Positions 17,601-25,327 of a DNA stretch of 64,000 nucleotides are shown here, piece by piece. Origin of the DNA: Ferruginibacter sp. HRS2-29 (GTDB lineage: Bacteria > Bacteroidota > Bacteroidia > Chitinophagales > Chitinophagaceae); contig NZ_RJUB01000143.1 in NCBI RefSeq assembly GCF_024343615.1, forward strand, positions 1-64,000, in the 5' to 3' direction. The notes beneath the pieces were generated by a model that was not told the origin of the DNA, did no database searches, and worked only from the letters and a program-made list of their open reading frames with translations. Position 1 is the first letter of the stretch. Each line of letters opens with the position of its first letter. Made by a program: the position numbers and the translations under genes.

Positions 17601-19711
17601 TGGTTTGCAAGAATGTATTTTTCTGATAAGGTAAGGTTTCCGGTAAGACGGGCCGGATCGAAAATATAAAAGTTACCCGCGCTACAACCGCTCACATTGA
17701 AGAACGGATATTTGCCGGCATTGCTGTAAATGTTCGGCTCGCTGAGATTGAACTCAAATGTGTTCGCAGAGGAATGCCCGAAATAACCGATCACACCCAG
17801 CCCCTCGTTGAAGAGCTGTTGTATCCTTAAACTGTTGGCTTCCTGCGTAGCCCCGGTACTTGTTTTAGAAAAAGTCTCTACACGACCGCCAAAGAGACTG
17901 TCTTCCACGATCCTCTGGTAATGGCTCATATATCCCCTGAACATCGCATTTTCCTCACTATCCTTACCACCTACCACATGCAGCACGTTTTTCATCCATG
18001 CCTTATCGGCTATGCTGGCACTGTTTGTCCTTTGGGCCTCTTCGTATTGTATTACTTTCTGGAGATAAGCATTCACTTCCTGGCCGTTTATCGCGGCAAG
18101 CCTTCCTATCGGAATGATCGGCATTACAGTGCCTGGCAAGGAAGCCAGCAGGATATCTGAAGCAGGCCACCCAAAGGCAGGCACCAGGTCGATCTTATCG
18201 GCGATCGGATTTGATTCCGAAGTACGCTGATCGATGTAATTCATACCACGTCCTATGATGAATACATATTTAGGTTTCACCGCAAAATTCTGGTTGGCCC
18301 AGATTAGAAAATCACGTACGGAAGATGGGTGTTTTTTGATACCATACCCGAACTGATCCACCAATTCTTCGATGTTATATATTTTGGCATTGTAACTGCC
18401 GCCATTGGCTGAGCTCCTGTATTGCCTGAACTGGTCTACATAATTATTACCGCTACCATCATTATACAAAGCCGGATGGCTGATGATGATGTAATCCGCC
18501 TGCAGCGCAGGGTTGCTGTAGTTGACAAAATTTTTGGCGACCACCGCCGAAGCCGGAATGCTGTACAATGAGCCCGGATCCTGGTTTACCAGGATAAACT
18601 TACGGTTGGCATCGGTTGAAGGAGGAAGCACAAAACGCACCCTTCCCGGTGTGGAAGTGATATCTCCCAGGTACCTTCTGCCATTATTAAGGTCATAAAG
18701 AATCGGAGCTATGGAGCCATAATTAAAATCTTCTATAGAGAGATTATTGCCTCCCGGCGCCGCAGCCAGTTCGAAAGCGAAATTTTTCTGTCCGTTGAAT
18801 TTGAACCTTGCCGGGTAAGTGAGTCCGAAGCTATGCACCACAAACCTGTCCTGCGGATTGATCTCGAAAAAAGTACTGCCGATGCTGACCGGTACAAAAT
18901 CCGGGCTGGCCAGCAGGGATAATGGGAGGTTGTTGACCTCTATTTTCCGGTCGGTAAAATGTGGCATGGTGATACCCGCAACCGAATCGTTGAAAAGGCG
19001 AACCCTTACAGAACGTTCGTTGGGTGCGTTACCGGAAGCGCTCAAACGAATGGAAACGCTGTTGGCCGGGCCTGCCTGGTACACGTTCAATCCACCGAGA
19101 AACAAAGCCAGGTCATAGAAAGGGGCTATATTGCCGGAAGACCAGCCTTCGCCCACATCGTATGCCGAAGAGTATACATATTCACCGATCGGGTAGGCGA
19201 AACCACGGTTTATCTGATCCTTATAATAGGTATCTATATTACGCATGAAATATGGATCCGCCGTTATGTTGCTTGGCGAAGTGTTGACGGCATTGGTGTA
19301 ACGCAGATTGGGTGTGGCCGTATTTACTGTAAGAAAATAAGTGGATGTATCAGTTTCAAGACTGTATTTGTCCGTAAGTTGAAATGACTGGTCGCGGTAC
19401 AGACGTTTGTCCGGTTTCCCATCATTCAGCTGCCCCCAGAATTCGATGAAGTCGGAAGCACCAAGCGGCGCACCACTAACGGAAGTGTATAGACGCACCT
19501 GCTCGCCATTGCGCCAGAGCTGGAAATGATCGGCATTCACAGCGCCCAGGTTGAGTGATTGCAATACCGACTGCGGAATACGACAAAGGGTATCTTTCGA
19601 TACCTTGAATTTGTAATAGGTTTTATTATAATCTATCCAGCTGTTGTTCAATTGCGCTTTTGCCGAAAAAGCAAGCATCAATAAAAACGGGATAAGTATC
19701 TTTTTCATCAT
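14645..19711 (-). CDS. porU2: Type IX secretion sortase, PorU2-like (C25 gingipain-family peptidase)
   Basis: A 1688-residue secreted protein with an N-terminal signal peptide (K-K-I-L-I-P-F-L-L-M-L-A-F-S-A-K-A). The central peptidase C25 domain has the catalytic His in I-G-Y-F-G-H-S-S (about residue 645) and Cys in N-V-S-G-C-S-A-G-N-F (about 673). Beta-rich domains follow, and the C-terminal 90 residues form a FlgD-like Ig domain (N-Y-P-N-P-F ... Y-K-W-D-G-T-D). PorU sortases cleave the C-terminal domain of T9SS cargo and attach the cargo to the surface. Classical PorU is about 1100-1200 residues; this longer type next to a PorV-like gene fits the PorU2 group. The two genes are 19 bp apart, so clearly one operon. 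Confidence 0.85.
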   Translation of the reverse strand: MMKKILIPFLLMLAFSAKAQLNNSWIDYNKTYYKFKVSKDTLCRIPQSVLQSLNLGAVNADHFQLWRNGEQVRLYTSVSGAPLGASDFIEFWGQLNDGKPDKRLYRDQSFQLTDKYSLETDTSTYFLTVNTATPNLRYTNAVNTSPSNITADPYFMRNIDTYYKDQINRGFAYPIGEYVYSSAYDVGEGWSSGNIAPFYDLALFLGGLNVYQAGPANSVSIRLSASGNAPNERSVRVRLFNDSVAGITMPHFTDRKIEVNNLPLSLLASPDFVPVSIGSTFFEINPQDRFVVHSFGLTYPARFKFNGQKNFAFELAAAPGGNNLSIEDFNYGSIAPILYDLNNGRRYLGDITSTPGRVRFVLPPSTDANRKFILVNQDPGSLYSIPASAVVAKNFVNYSNPALQADYIIISHPALYNDGSGNNYVDQFRQYRSSANGGSYNAKIYNIEELVDQFGYGIKKHPSSVRDFLIWANQNFAVKPKYVFIIGRGMNYIDQRTSESNPIADKIDLVPAFGWPASDILLASLPGTVMPIIPIGRLAAINGQEVNAYLQKVIQYEEAQRTNSASIADKAWMKNVLHVVGGKDSEENAMFRGYMSHYQRIVEDSLFGGRVETFSKTSTGATQEANSLRIQQLFNEGLGVIGYFGHSSANTFEFNLSEPNIYSNAGKYPFFNVSGCSAGNFYIFDPARLTGNLTLSEKYILANQRGSIGFLADTHFGVPPYLDVYNTNLYTEFSRNMYGNTIGNQMQKVITDVGGMNPNLEYFIRVHAEEISLHGDPAIRINYFPLADYVMEDQLVKISPSIISVADNNFNVSVKMQNKGRVVNDSIWVSVKRKLPNDSIKVLLDSLIPSIKYIDSFNLIVPINPATDKGLNQLMVSLDYTNRVSESYETNNTLTKDFYVFEDELRPAYPTNYAIVHNQNITYVASSANALSAQRQYVMEVDTTEQFNSAFKKTYNSNGSGGVVQFTPGNITFTDSTVYYWRVAMVPLNNGAYIWNSFSFIYIPNSSEGVNQSHYYQHQKSTFQDMSLGDDRNFKFDFENTALNISTGNYPPNDYESVHISLGIYTLANWGNDFNTLQFVVLDNVTGSVMKNLPVGSSGSYGSNYPGGGRDNQFEFPFNTLAQRNTVRDFLRNNVPNSAHVVMYNLLFNSSVNAWAEDWKADENVNGAGNTLYHTLKGYGFTMIDSFHRNIPFIFKFNKDNSSPSYQQVGENAGDVITAGVPLTLTRSNGSMVSPVFGPAKSWKEFHWRGYSMETNTKDSVRFNVIGINNAGTETTLYSVDSTTKDLDISAIDAVQYPFIKLRMENYDSAKGTPYQLRYWRLNYLPVPEGAMAPNVAYAMTDSVEQGETINFSVAFKNISSVAFDSLLKVRVTVTDRNNADHVENLVPRKALAAGDTLMIHYAINTSNYPGNNTLAIDVNPDNAQREQYHYNNVLYKNFFVKEDKFNPLLDVTFDAVHILNKDIVAAKPNVLIKLKDESRFLALKDTALLKVQVKFPDDNQTIRTYHFDNDTMRFIPANLSAGENTASIEFKPYFPEDGEYELIVSGKDVNGNTAGELKYNVAFSVINKPMISNMLNYPNPFTTSTAFVFTVTGMEVPQNIRIQILTITGKVVREITKDELGPIHIGRNITEYKWDGTDMYGQKLANGVYLYRVLTNLNGKSLDKYKANGDNTDKFFNKGYGKMYLMR

Positions 19712-19730
19712 TGTGAGCTGTATTAGGATG

Positions 19731-20837
19731 TTAGTTTTCTTCTTTCTTGCGGAAATTTATGGTCAGTGATATCACATGCGTGAACAACGGATTGGATTGG
19801 TTGGCAAGGTTGGAAAATGCATAATCAAGCTGCACGTTCTTTATCCTGAAACCTGCACCGATGCTCGGCTGATAGATCCATACCCTTTTCTGGTTGGTGG
19901 TATCTTCATCTGCCAGGGCACGTTGAAAATTGGTGATACCACCACGTACGAAAAATACATCCCTGATGGATGCTTCAAGCCCAAGGTGCGGATCGGCACT
20001 CACGGTATTGCTGCTCAGCACGGTATTTCTTTTACCGTCAAACGTAACGTCTACATTGGCTTCAGCCAGCAGGTTCACCGATTTGCCTACCCGGAAATTG
20101 TACCCTCCACCTATCACCAGTCTCGGCGCAGTCATCTCGGTAGATTTTACCGGGATATCGTTTTTGGTAAGGTATAAAACTTCTTTTTCTTTCTCTGTAA
20201 ATTTGAACGACCATGCATTGAACGTAGTGCTCACATCGCGGGCCATAACACCCAGGTGCCATTTTTTGCCGCTCATCTGCACACCCGCATCCAGGCCAAA
20301 ACCCCAGGCGGTAGCAAACTTGCCCACTTTGCGGTAGATCACTTTGGCATTGGCGCCAAAACTGATATTCAGCTCTTCAGTTTGTTTCAGGTTTTGTGCA
20401 AACGAAAACAGGAACGCATAATCTGCGGAAGAGAACGTCTGGATATTATTATAGTTGATGCTGCCATCCGGTTCTACCAGGAACAAGGTATTGGGGATAT
20501 CATCCACGGCAAAACGCAACAGCGAAAAACCGATCGTGCGTTTATTGTCCTGCACCGGAATAGCCAGCGAAGCGTAATCGTATTTGGCGATGCCTGCAAA
20601 ATACTCCGCATGCATGATAGTGGCGTTAGGGTTGTCTTTTACACCAACCAGCCCGGCAGGGTTCCAGTAGCCGGCAGTGGCATCTTTTACCGATGCTACC
20701 TGTGCATTTCCCATGGCAAGCCCGCGTGCGCCCGCGCCGATATTCAGGAATTCATTCGAATATTTCCTGAACTGTGAATACCCTTTGGTGGAAAAAAGCA
20801 GTGTCAGTAAGGTGAAAGCAATGAAGCTTTGTTTCAT
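19731..20837 (-). CDS. porV2: PorV2-like outer-membrane protein of type IX secretion (PorV/PorQ family)
   Basis: A 368-residue FadL-like outer-membrane barrel with a signal peptide ending near Y-S-Q. The start of the mature protein (Y-S-N-E-F-L-N-I-G-A-G-A-R-G-L-A-M-G-N-A) is the PorV/PorQ family signature, followed by A-G-Y-W-N-P-A-G-L. PorV carries cargo to the PorU sortase. It is the first gene of a two-gene operon with the large sortase. PorQ-like function cannot be excluded, but the pairing with PorU2 favours PorV2. Confidence 0.85.
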   Translation of the reverse strand: MKQSFIAFTLLTLLFSTKGYSQFRKYSNEFLNIGAGARGLAMGNAQVASVKDATAGYWNPAGLVGVKDNPNATIMHAEYFAGIAKYDYASLAIPVQDNKRTIGFSLLRFAVDDIPNTLFLVEPDGSINYNNIQTFSSADYAFLFSFAQNLKQTEELNISFGANAKVIYRKVGKFATAWGFGLDAGVQMSGKKWHLGVMARDVSTTFNAWSFKFTEKEKEVLYLTKNDIPVKSTEMTAPRLVIGGGYNFRVGKSVNLLAEANVDVTFDGKRNTVLSSNTVSADPHLGLEASIRDVFFVRGGITNFQRALADEDTTNQKRVWIYQPSIGAGFRIKNVQLDYAFSNLANQSNPLFTHVISLTINFRKKEEN

Positions 20838-21232
20838 GTTAAGAGTGATTGGTAATTGACTTGGATTAACTCACGTGTCTCCCTTAAACGTATTTTTACT
20901 AAACAAATTGTGTTGTTTTTCAGTATCAGATACGCGAAAAGCAGCCAAATTTAAGGATTTTAGGCTTCTAAAACCCAATTTGGGGATTACTCTGTATATA
21001 GGATACATTAAACTGAAAAAAGGTTGCTTTTCAACGCCGGGTTCAAAAGGTTCAAGAGGTTTAAAAGTTCAAAAGTTCAAGAAGTTTAAATGTTCAAGAG
21101 GTTCAAAAGTTAATATGCTACCCAACTTTTAAACCTCTTAAACATTTTGAACATTTTGAACCTTTTAAACTGTTTTCTTAGAATTTCTGCTGATTTTTGC
21201 AATCCTGAATTTCAAACCATAACTTTTTACTG
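20838..21232. other. Divergent porV2/tyrS intergenic region
   Basis: This 395-bp gap holds TAAATTTG on the minus strand (20946-20953), a good -7 element for porV2. A GTTCAA-type inverted repeat follows (21045-21170). GATTTTTG on the plus strand (21192-21199) is a near -7 match about 34 bp ahead of tyrS. No gene was seen. Confidence 0.65.
21045..21170. repeat. GTTCAA-type degenerate inverted repeat ahead of tyrS
   Basis: The left half has several GTTCAAAAG/GTTCAAGAGG/TTTAAAAG units; the right half has inverted ACTTTTAAACCTC, CATTTTGAAC and CCTTTTAAAC. The two halves can form an imperfect hairpin. It belongs to the same kind as 6617-6717 and 8757-8829. Confidence 0.8.
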
Positions 21233-22516
21233 ATGAACGCTTTTATTGAAGAATTACGCTGGAGAGGGATGATCCAGGATATCATGCCTGGCACTGAAGA
21301 ACAGTTGAACAAGGAAATGACCAGCGCTTATATAGGATTTGACCCTACTGCCGACAGCCTTCACATAGGCAGCCTGGTACCGATATTGTTGCTGGTGCAC
21401 CTGCAGAAAGCCGGGCACAAGCCTTATGCCCTTGTAGGCGGCGCTACGGGTATCATTGGCGACCCCACCGGCAAAAGTGAAGAGCGAAAAATGCTGAGCG
21501 AAGAAAGCCTGCAAAAAAATGTGCAGGGCATACATGCACAGTTGGAAAAATTCCTCGATTTTGATCCGGCCAAACCGAATGCCGCGGTAATGGTGAATAA
21601 TTTCGATTGGTTCAAAAACATAAGTTTCCTGGATTTTATCCGCGAAGCGGGAAAACACATCACCGTCAATTATATGATGGCGAAAGACAGTGTGAAAAAA
21701 CGCCTGGAAAGTGAAAGCGGCATGTCTTTCACCGAATTCACCTACCAGCTGGTGCAGGGATATGATTTTTACTGGTTGTACAAAAACAAGAACTGCAAGC
21801 TCCAGATGGGCGGCAGCGATCAATGGGGCAACATCGTGACCGGTACCGAACTGATCCGTCGCAAAGACAGCGGCGAAGCATTCGCCTTCACCTGTCCGCT
21901 GATCAAAAAAGCGGATGGCACAAAATTCGGAAAATCCGAAGGCGGCAATATCTGGCTCGATGCTACCAAAACAACGCCTTACCAGTTTTACCAGTTCTGG
22001 CTGAATGCTTCTGATGAAGATGCTGCCGGATGGATAAAAATATTCACGTTCCTTACCAAAGAAACGATTGACGGCATCATAGAAAAACACAGCGCCAATG
22101 CAGCGGAAAGGTTGCTGCAGAAAACGCTGGCAAAAGAGCTCACGATATTCGTTCACGGACAGGAAGAATATGATAAAGCAATTGCTACTACGGAGAAATT
22201 ATTTGCTGCGCAAAATGCATCGATCGATAGTTTTACCGAAGAAGACCTCAACAATATTGAAGGCATTGCCAAGCTGGATGTGGAGAAAGAAAAAATCGCT
22301 GCAGGTATCGATATCACTACACTCCTGGCCGAAGCCGGTATTTTTGCCAGTAAAGGCGAAGCAAGAAAAATGATACAGAATGGCGGTGTAAGCATCAATC
22401 GGGAAAAGAAGGACAACCCCGCCTTTGTGGTAGATAACTCGTTGCTTTTGTATGGCAAATTTTTGCTGGTGCAAAAAGGGAAAAAGAACAATTACCTTAT
22501 AACAATTACGAATTAA
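21233..22516 (+). CDS. tyrS: Tyrosyl-tRNA synthetase
   Basis: A class I synthetase that charges tRNA-Tyr. The 427-residue protein shows the HIGH-type motif in S-L-H-I-G-S-L-V-P, the tyrosine pocket (Y-Q-L-V-Q-G-Y-D-F-Y, G-G-S-D-Q-W-G-N), the KMSKS-type loop K-F-G-K-S-E-G-G, and a C-terminal S4 RNA-binding domain (A-R-K-M-I-Q-N-G-G-V-S-I-N). It is a single-gene unit ending at a 21-bp-stem terminator. Confidence 0.97.
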   Translation: MNAFIEELRWRGMIQDIMPGTEEQLNKEMTSAYIGFDPTADSLHIGSLVPILLLVHLQKAGHKPYALVGGATGIIGDPTGKSEERKMLSEESLQKNVQGIHAQLEKFLDFDPAKPNAAVMVNNFDWFKNISFLDFIREAGKHITVNYMMAKDSVKKRLESESGMSFTEFTYQLVQGYDFYWLYKNKNCKLQMGGSDQWGNIVTGTELIRRKDSGEAFAFTCPLIKKADGTKFGKSEGGNIWLDATKTTPYQFYQFWLNASDEDAAGWIKIFTFLTKETIDGIIEKHSANAAERLLQKTLAKELTIFVHGQEEYDKAIATTEKLFAAQNASIDSFTEEDLNNIEGIAKLDVEKEKIAAGIDITTLLAEAGIFASKGEARKMIQNGGVSINREKKDNPAFVVDNSLLLYGKFLLVQKGKKNNYLITITN

Positions 22517-22611
22517 AAATTAAGAATTACGAATGTGAGCGAAGCGAAGAGATTAAACGCTGATTTCAAAGGGATGAATGGATTTCGCTGATTAATTTTT
22601 ACTTCGTAAAA

Positions 22612-22662
22612 ATAAAAATGCAGTTTATAAAAGTTGTACTATTTTATAAACTGCATTTTTAT
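22612..22662. terminator. Terminator after tyrS (long perfect hairpin)
   Basis: A perfect 21-bp stem around a 9-nt loop (GTTGTACTA), with A-run on the left and T-run on the right. It lies between the convergent tyrS and cphB genes and can serve both. Confidence 0.85.
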
Positions 22663-22760
22663 TTTCTGCCGTACGGCAAAAAAAGAACGCGCCCCCTGCC
22701 ATTTGGCGGGGCACGCAAAGGCACGCTCCCACATTCTAATTATTAATTATTAATTATTAA

Positions 22761-23657
22761 TTATTCCACATGTACCTGCTTCTTCACCACTGCCCCCTCT
22801 TCTACCTCCGCCACGAATTGCCTTTCAATCACTCTATAGCCGTTTCCTTTTTCGCAGAAATGTACTTTTAAATTTTCAATGCTGATAGGGCAGCCATCCG
22901 GTATATCTGCAATGTTGCTATGCCCGATATCATGGCCATCTACAATGATCACCAGCCCGCTGCCGATGGCTTCCATGGTGTTGCCATCTTTTATCAGCAT
23001 GCCGGTATCTTCGCCCAGCCCAACGCCGATGCATTGGGGGTTGGAAGCTACTGATTGCGCCAGCCTTCCGAAACGCCCACGTTTTTCGAAATGAGAATCA
23101 AAGATCACATCATCCATGAAACCCAGGCCGGTGGTGATCTTCACTTCGCCCTTCAGATGCGCTTTTGCCGCATTTCCTTCATAGATCATGGTATTGCTCA
23201 TAGCCATTGCGCCGGCTGAAGTACCTGCCACCAGGAAATCCGGCTCGTCGTTGAATCGCTGCAAAATGATATTGAGAAATTGTGTACCGCCAAATGTACT
23301 GGTCAGCCTGAGCTGGTTGCCACCGCTGAACATCACGGCTCCGCAGTTTTTGATGCGTTCGAGGTATTCAGGGTTCATCGCATCTGCCCGGTTGCGGATA
23401 TGCATCAACCCTATATCCGTACAGCCGATCTTTCCGAATGCATTGAGGTAATTGTCGCCTACTTCGTAGGGGATCATGCTCGCCGTGGTGATCACTTCGA
23501 TGCGTGTATCTACGCCACCTGTTTCTTCCACGATGCGGCGGAGGATACCCAACTCAAAAAAATTAAGATTATTGCGTTTTATCTGCCCCGATTCAAGATC
23601 CGTTCCTTTATCTTCCGCTCCGCCGATGGCCAGTAACTTTCCTTTTGCAAATTGCAT
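22761..23657 (-). CDS. cphB: Cyanophycinase
   Basis: A serine exopeptidase that degrades the Asp-Arg storage polymer cyanophycin to beta-Asp-Arg dipeptides. The 298-residue protein belongs to peptidase S51 and carries the nucleophile in V-A-G-T-S-A-G-A-M-A-M-S, plus G-L-G-F and G-V-G-L-G-E-D-T. A TAATTTTG -7 element lies at 23681-23688. Cyanophycin synthetase is encoded 1.7 kb away on the other strand, with an aminotransferase gene between, so synthesis and breakdown are linked genomically. No isoaspartyl dipeptidase was seen in this window. Confidence 0.93.
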   Translation of the reverse strand: MQFAKGKLLAIGGAEDKGTDLESGQIKRNNLNFFELGILRRIVEETGGVDTRIEVITTASMIPYEVGDNYLNAFGKIGCTDIGLMHIRNRADAMNPEYLERIKNCGAVMFSGGNQLRLTSTFGGTQFLNIILQRFNDEPDFLVAGTSAGAMAMSNTMIYEGNAAKAHLKGEVKITTGLGFMDDVIFDSHFEKRGRFGRLAQSVASNPQCIGVGLGEDTGMLIKDGNTMEAIGSGLVIIVDGHDIGHSNIADIPDGCPISIENLKVHFCEKGNGYRVIERQFVAEVEEGAVVKKQVHVE

Positions 23658-23680
23658 TTAAACCGTTTTGGTTAGTAACG

Positions 23681-23688
23681 CAAAATTA
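23681..23688 (-). promoter_or_regulatory. -7 element ahead of cphB
   Basis: TAATTTTG on the minus strand, 23 bp before the cphB ATG. Confidence 0.6.
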
Positions 23689-23766
23689 GGGGAAATCGTG
23701 TTTTATAGATGATTATTAGTTATCAACTATTGTTAATTTGTGCGAACTCCACCTGCGGCGGGTTCT

Positions 23767-23837
23767 TTTGAACCACAGGGGAAACAGAGGACACACAGAG
23801 TGTAAGTATAATCTTATGTTACTCGGTGGTTCAAAGA
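23767..23837. repeat. GAACCAC-type inverted repeat
   Basis: TTTTGAACCACAGGGGAAAC (left) is answered by CTCGGTGGTTCAAAG (right), enclosing GGACACACAGAGTG. This type of intergenic sequence recurs in many bacterial genomes. Here it ends at the stop of the aminotransferase gene and may terminate it. Confidence 0.65.
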
Positions 23838-25127
23838 TTATTTACTGGCAAAGCTGGTTATCCCCTCCACCAGCATATCCAGTTGCGGAAGGCTTATATA
23901 TACATTCGGTGTGATGCGTACCCCACTGATGTCTTCGTATACCACCGACACGCAGTGTATCCGGTAATTTTGTATGAGATAACTTTCCAGTTCACCCGGT
24001 TTTTTACCTTCCACACTTACCAGCCCGATGGCTCCGCCAAACTCCTTCTTGAAAGAGGTATGTAATTTTACTTTTGGAATATCTTTGACCTTTTCCATCC
24101 AGTAATTCTTGAGATAGAGGAGGCGCTCCTCCTTCCGGCTGATGCCGATCATTTCGTGAAAATCAATGGCATCGTCTATTGCCTGTTCGATGTAAAACGG
24201 ACGGGTGCCCAGGTTTTCAAATTTCCGGATATCATTTTCCTGCGTATCAGGGCTGCCGAAAAGCGGCCACAGCTTTTGGATCTTTTCTTTTTTTACATAA
24301 AGAAAACCCGTGCCGATGGGCGCTCCCAGCCATTTATGAAGGCTGGTGCCGAAATAATCGCAGTTGAGGTCGGCTATCTTAAAATCGAAATGTGCGAAAG
24401 AATGCGCCCCATCCACAATCACTTCGAGATGGCGTTTTTTTGCTTCGTCGGCAATCTTACGAACAGGCATTTTCTGCCCGATCCAGTTGATAAGATGTGT
24501 GATATGCACCACTTTGGTCCTGGCAGTAAAAGCATCTGTATATTTTTTTACGATTGCAGCTTCGTCTTCAACCGGAAAGGCAATATCTACCCACACCAGT
24601 TTTATTCCTTCTCTTTTCTCCCTTTGTTTCCACGAATTCATCATGTGGGGATAATCTTTTTTGCAAAGCACCACTTCATCACCGGCTTTGAGGTCGAGCC
24701 CGAAGATCACTGTTTCCAAAGCTTCCGACGCATTGCGTTGCAAAGCGAGTTCTTCCCTGTCGCAACCTGCAAGGCCTGCCAGCCTCCTCCGCAGCGGCTC
24801 ACGGCCCGCATCCAGTATCCTCCACATAAAATAACTCGGCGCCTGGTTGCTTTGGTCGTAATTCAGTTTCATGGCCTCAGCTACCGTTCTTGGCGCGGGA
24901 GACACCCCTCCGTTATTGAAGTTGATAAAACTGGATGGGGTATTGTAAGCCTGCTGTACCGTTTGCCAGAATGCTTCATCACCAGCCAGCTCGAAAGCAA
25001 TTTTGCCATCCGCTTTGTCCAGCGCCCGCAAAATATCAGCACTCCAGGCCGGTTGAAATATATTGGAAGTGATAGCTGCTGCTGAAAGCACACCGAGTTT
25101 GTTGATGAAGGAACGGCGATTGCTCAT
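23838..25127 (-). CDS. Tat-exported class V aminotransferase, isopenicillin-N-epimerase-like
   Basis: A PLP-dependent fold type I enzyme of about 429 residues. The start is set at ATG 25127 because it gives a twin-arginine signal (M-S-N-R-R-S-F-I-N-K-L-G, then an Ala-rich stretch ending near A-W-S-A-D); the longer frame is translated low-complexity repeat DNA. The PLP site shows V-D-G-A-H-S-F with the cofactor Asp and the Schiff-base Lys in G-T-S-L-H-K-W-L-G-A-P. Substrate unknown; related proteins include cysteine desulfurase-like and epimerase-like enzymes. Its place between cphB and cphA suggests, but does not prove, a link with cyanophycin-derived amino acids. Confidence 0.82.
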   Translation of the reverse strand: MSNRRSFINKLGVLSAAAITSNIFQPAWSADILRALDKADGKIAFELAGDEAFWQTVQQAYNTPSSFINFNNGGVSPAPRTVAEAMKLNYDQSNQAPSYFMWRILDAGREPLRRRLAGLAGCDREELALQRNASEALETVIFGLDLKAGDEVVLCKKDYPHMMNSWKQREKREGIKLVWVDIAFPVEDEAAIVKKYTDAFTARTKVVHITHLINWIGQKMPVRKIADEAKKRHLEVIVDGAHSFAHFDFKIADLNCDYFGTSLHKWLGAPIGTGFLYVKKEKIQKLWPLFGSPDTQENDIRKFENLGTRPFYIEQAIDDAIDFHEMIGISRKEERLLYLKNYWMEKVKDIPKVKLHTSFKKEFGGAIGLVSVEGKKPGELESYLIQNYRIHCVSVVYEDISGVRITPNVYISLPQLDMLVEGITSFASK

Positions 25128-25154
25128 GGGTGGAGGGTTTAAAAATTTGAAGCC

Positions 25155-25300
25155 TTCGTAAAAATAAGAAATAAGAAACAGGGAAATAAGGAATAAGGAA
25201 GTGAAAGGCCAACCTTGGTACATCAATAGCAGAACCAGATCGATCAAAAGTCCACTACTTCTTTATTTCTTATTTTTTATTCCTTATTTTTAATTTTCGT
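25155..25300. repeat. AATAAG-type inverted repeat
   Basis: AATAAGAAATAAGAAAC and AAATAAGGAATAAGG on the left are answered by TTTATTTCTTATTTTTTATT and CCTTATTTTTAATT on the right. It fills the divergent aminotransferase/cphA spacer. Confidence 0.75.
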
Positions 25301-25327
25301 CTTTTTCCACCAAATACTGTCTTATTT

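Noticed and set aside
14783-19387. Several 60-190-codon plus-strand frames across the PorU2 gene
   Set aside because: All lie opposite one long, coherent sortase reading frame and have no recognisable domain.
25127-25247. N-terminal 40-residue extension of the aminotransferase
   Set aside because: The extension is translated AATAAG-type repeat DNA, and starting at 25127 gives a proper twin-arginine signal.
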